Below, one piece after another: positions 61,593 through 64,000 of a DNA stretch of 64,000 nucleotides. The position numbers and the translations under genes were made by a program. The DNA comes from Paraphaeosphaeria minitans (lineage: Eukaryota; Ascomycota; Dothideomycetes; Pleosporales; Didymosphaeriaceae). Where the stretch lies: the NCBI GenBank assembly GCA_015832175.1, contig WJXW01000018.1, forward strand, positions 124,001-188,000, in the 5' to 3' direction. Under the pieces are notes generated by a model. That model did not search any database. It was given only the letters and a program-made list of their open reading frames with translations, and had not been told where the DNA came from. Each line of letters starts with the position of its first letter. Position 1 is the first letter of the stretch.

Positions 61593-64000
61593 CTACGCCG
61601 ACTGGTTGAGTGGCGGAGCCGGTGTTTCCGCTTTGACAACTTTCTCTTCCGCGCCGCTGGCAGTATCCGTAGGAGCGAAAGGCACCGCGTGTTGAACTGG
61701 GCGCGTCACCGGTGTTCCGTTGCGCACAGCAGGCGATCCAGGCACCGGTGTAATCGGCTCAACGCTCGGGCGCTGCGCCTGCACGTTGGCGATGGCAGGA
61801 ACAGCAGGAGGTGCTGTTGGAGCAGAAGCCGGGTTTGTACTCGGTTGAGACGTCGCAGTCATCGGTGGCGCAAAACTTTGCGGCTGACTGGACTCAACCG
61901 CAGGAGCAGGGTTGTTCGGCGCTGTATTTGCGGCTGCATCGGCTGCCGCTATCGCGGCTGTGGTTGTGGGAGCAGAAGGTATGCTTGCAAGCGCTTCTAC
62001 AGGCGTCTTGTACTCAGTTGGCTGCGTGCTCTCATCTGGTTGGATGGACGGACGAGCACCCCCGCGAAGCTGTTCAAGCATAGGTATAGTCTTAATTGAG
62101 TCGAGAAGCGCGGCTTCTGCTTGGGTCAAGCTGGATTCCAACTCAGGTGTCACGAAGGCGCGGATAGCGTTGTCGGCTTTCTTGTCCTCCCCAGGCTCGA
62201 TCCTGGTGTGTAGGTAGACGGTCCTGAATGCTTCCAACTGGCGAATCAGATCTGGGTTCGTAGATGCCGGATAGCGCCCAGATGGGTGCGGAGCATTTGA
62301 TTCAGGATGCTGAGGGGCCTGGTTGCCTGACGCCTGTCCGGATGTTGCCATAAGTGTCGGCGTTGAAGTAGTTTTCGGCGGTTGTCCGGCCGCTGGGTAG
62401 GGTGTGTACGGTGATGTCCCATTTGGCATACCGTACGAACTCTGGCCGGCTGTCGCGAAAGGTGACGTGTAGGTAGGAGCAGATGTGTAGGGCGAGCCAG
62501 AACTCGGGGGGGCGCTCGTAGGAAAGAGGACCCCGTATTGCCCGCTCGGTGCTCCGGAATTGGCAGGAGGTGCGTGGGCGCTCGGAGGATAGGGCTGCGG
62601 CGGATGTGAGTTTGGCGGATTTCCACCTGCGGCCCCTCCAGCCCATGGTGATGCATAAGGTGACGGGGCCGGGGCTGCTGGAGGAGCAGCCGCAGCATTG
62701 CGAGCCATGCTAGGCGGCAAGCGGGGCTGTGCCGCTTCCACCTGCGGTGGCCGAGGTGGGCCATTCGGCGGCATACCTTGCGGTGGCATGCCGGAATAGT
62801 AGCTTGGCTGTCCGTACGGAGAGTATCCGGTCGGCGGCGGATAGTACGTTGGCCTCTGCGCGTTAACCTGCGGTGGACTGACTTGTCTCTTCCTACGTTC
62901 CTTCTCGATAGACACATTGGAATTGATCCGCCACATATACCCCTTGCCCTCCTTGTCACCTTTGACAAACGCATCGTGCTGGCCCAGGTTATGACGCACA
63001 CTAGATTGCCAACCACTTGTTGTGGTTTTGAACTTGTACCAAGGGTAATTCTTCTCGATATAGTTGTAAATTTGTTGTAGGTTCATCTGACCGCTGGGAG
63101 CTGAAGAGATTGCTTCATGGATCAAAACGACGTAATTCGATGTGGGCCGCTGGAGCTGCTCTTCGGTGTAATCTTCTATGCGCATTTCGGGCGAAGGCGT
63201 GCGAGTGGGTTTGGCAGGTTTGTTGGTCTTCTTCTCACCGCCCAGGATGACCGTTCCATCGCCTTTTTCCGTCGACTCGCGAATTTCGTCATCCTCTCCA
63301 GCGTTCGATTCTTTGCGGCGCGCGACTTTGGGCTTGACAACTGGCTGAGGCAGATCAGCGGGGTCAATACCTGCCGCCCTAGCCTTGTCGATTTCTTTTC
63401 CTTGCTTGATAAGCTGGGATCTTTGCCGTTTCGACATGACGCCGTCTTTGGGAGGCCGTCCAGGTCCTTTTCTCTTGCCCACGTATTGTCCGATGAGACT
63501 CTGAGGCAGACCATATTGAGCGCACATTTCAGGTGTGATGAGACCGTCAGGATCTAGATCCTCGATATTGACGCCTGGTTGTTGCCTACGTATGATGACT
63601 GGACTTTCCGACTTGGGCTTCCCTGTTGCTTCGACCGTATCCTTGAGCGGGATATCGTCCTTGGGCTCCTCTTTTGGAGTGGCTGGAGTTGGTTCTTTCG
63701 CGGGAGCCTTTACAGGTGCCTTGATGGGGGCTTTTGTGGGCGCCTTGGTGGCCTTTGACTTCTCCTTCTCCTTCTCCTTTGGTTTTTCTTTTTCCAGCTC
63801 CTTCTCTTTGGGCGGCTCTTTGTGCACATGCTTCTCCTTGATCTTGATCTTGTGCTTCTTCAAAGGAGGCTCTTCCGGAATTGGCTCTCTGATGGCTTTG
63901 CGTTTGTGTCCCTTGGAGTGCTTTTCGGGGCGATGTTTCTTCTTCTTGAGTTTGATCTTAAGGTTGGGCTTCGGCTGGGGCACCGGACTATACGCTTCGT
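61593..64000 (-). CDS. Forkhead transcription factor, 5' end beyond the window
   Basis: The minus-strand frame is open to the right edge, so the N-terminus is missing; over 796 codons are visible. The visible part begins with Lys-rich sequence, an AT-hook-like KGPGRPPKDG and a Lys/Arg-rich segment. The forkhead domain lies at about 62900-63150: SNYVVLIHEAISSAPSGQMN, IYNYIEKNYPWYKF, SGWQSSVRHNLGQHDAFVKG and GYMWRINSN. The recognition helix is the WQSSVRHNL part. The C-terminal 400 residues are Pro/Ala/Ser/Gln-rich, as in activation regions. It resembles FHL1-type regulators of ribosomal-gene transcription, which would have an FHA domain in the missing part; that is inference. Confidence 0.9.
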   Translation of the reverse strand, partial: EAYSPVPQPKPNLKIKLKKKKHRPEKHSKGHKRKAIREPIPEEPPLKKHKIKIKEKHVHKEPPKEKELEKEKPKEKEKEKSKATKAPTKAPIKAPVKAPAKEPTPATPKEEPKDDIPLKDTVEATGKPKSESPVIIRRQQPGVNIEDLDPDGLITPEMCAQYGLPQSLIGQYVGKRKGPGRPPKDGVMSKRQRSQLIKQGKEIDKARAAGIDPADLPQPVVKPKVARRKESNAGEDDEIRESTEKGDGTVILGGEKKTNKPAKPTRTPSPEMRIEDYTEEQLQRPTSNYVVLIHEAISSAPSGQMNLQQIYNYIEKNYPWYKFKTTTSGWQSSVRHNLGQHDAFVKGDKEGKGYMWRINSNVSIEKERRKRQVSPPQVNAQRPTYYPPPTGYSPYGQPSYYSGMPPQGMPPNGPPRPPQVEAAQPRLPPSMARNAAAAPPAAPAPSPYASPWAGGAAGGNPPNSHPPQPYPPSAHAPPANSGAPSGQYGVLFPTSAPPSSGSPYTSAPTYTSPFATAGQSSYGMPNGTSPYTPYPAAGQPPKTTSTPTLMATSGQASGNQAPQHPESNAPHPSGRYPASTNPDLIRQLEAFRTVYLHTRIEPGEDKKADNAIRAFVTPELESSLTQAEAALLDSIKTIPMLEQLRGGARPSIQPDESTQPTEYKTPVEALASIPSAPTTTAAIAAADAAANTAPNNPAPAVESSQPQSFAPPMTATSQPSTNPASAPTAPPAVPAIANVQAQRPSVEPITPVPGSPAVRNGTPVTRPVQHAVPFAPTDTASGAEEKVVKAETPAPPLNQSA

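Overview
This window looks like nuclear DNA of a filamentous ascomycete (Pezizomycotina). A Dothideomycete is my best guess, which is an inference. The evidence is short GT-AG introns of about 45-125 bp, Zn2Cys6, F-box and SAT4-type genes, a UstYa-like protein, and an AT-rich block with C-to-T decay typical of repeat-induced point mutation (RIP). No bacterial operons, tRNAs or rRNAs were recognised.

Layout. 1-3185 is a gene-free, AT-rich transposon graveyard ending in an LTR-like sequence. A less decayed relative of that sequence lies at about 47.11-47.45 kb. 3.8-13.4 kb holds a RING protein, a secreted GPI-anchor-type protein, a perfect 8 x 20-bp minisatellite, a J-domain/coiled-coil/CCCH gene that appears broken in three places, and a small orphan. 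14.4-20.7 kb holds a cytochrome P450 divergent from a Zn2Cys6 regulator whose 3' end seeds an 88-bp tandem repeat, a DUF7053-like gene and a tyrosine phosphatase. 20.7-31.4 kb is accessory: a Cys-rich orphan, a transposon-end fragment, a UstYa-like oxidase, a GH114 glycosidase, a SAT4/rhodopsin-type membrane protein and an F-box protein.

Housekeeping genes sit in divergent pairs. A WKF-domain nucleolar-type protein faces proteasome alpha-1, and telomere protein Ten1 faces ESCRT-III Snf7. Between them are a second and third RING protein, a small secreted six-cysteine protein split by an intron (42135-42445), an MDR oxidoreductase, a PLAC8 protein, a BMT6-like rRNA methyltransferase, a GrpB-GNAT fusion and an NAD(P)-binding protein. 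The right edge cuts a forkhead transcription factor.

Genes working together: the P450/Zn2Cys6 pair may be a minimal metabolite module. The UstYa-like gene stands alone, with no RiPP precursor seen nearby. Intron positions were deduced by eye from GT-AG sites, frame continuity and family motifs. No alignment or database search was run.
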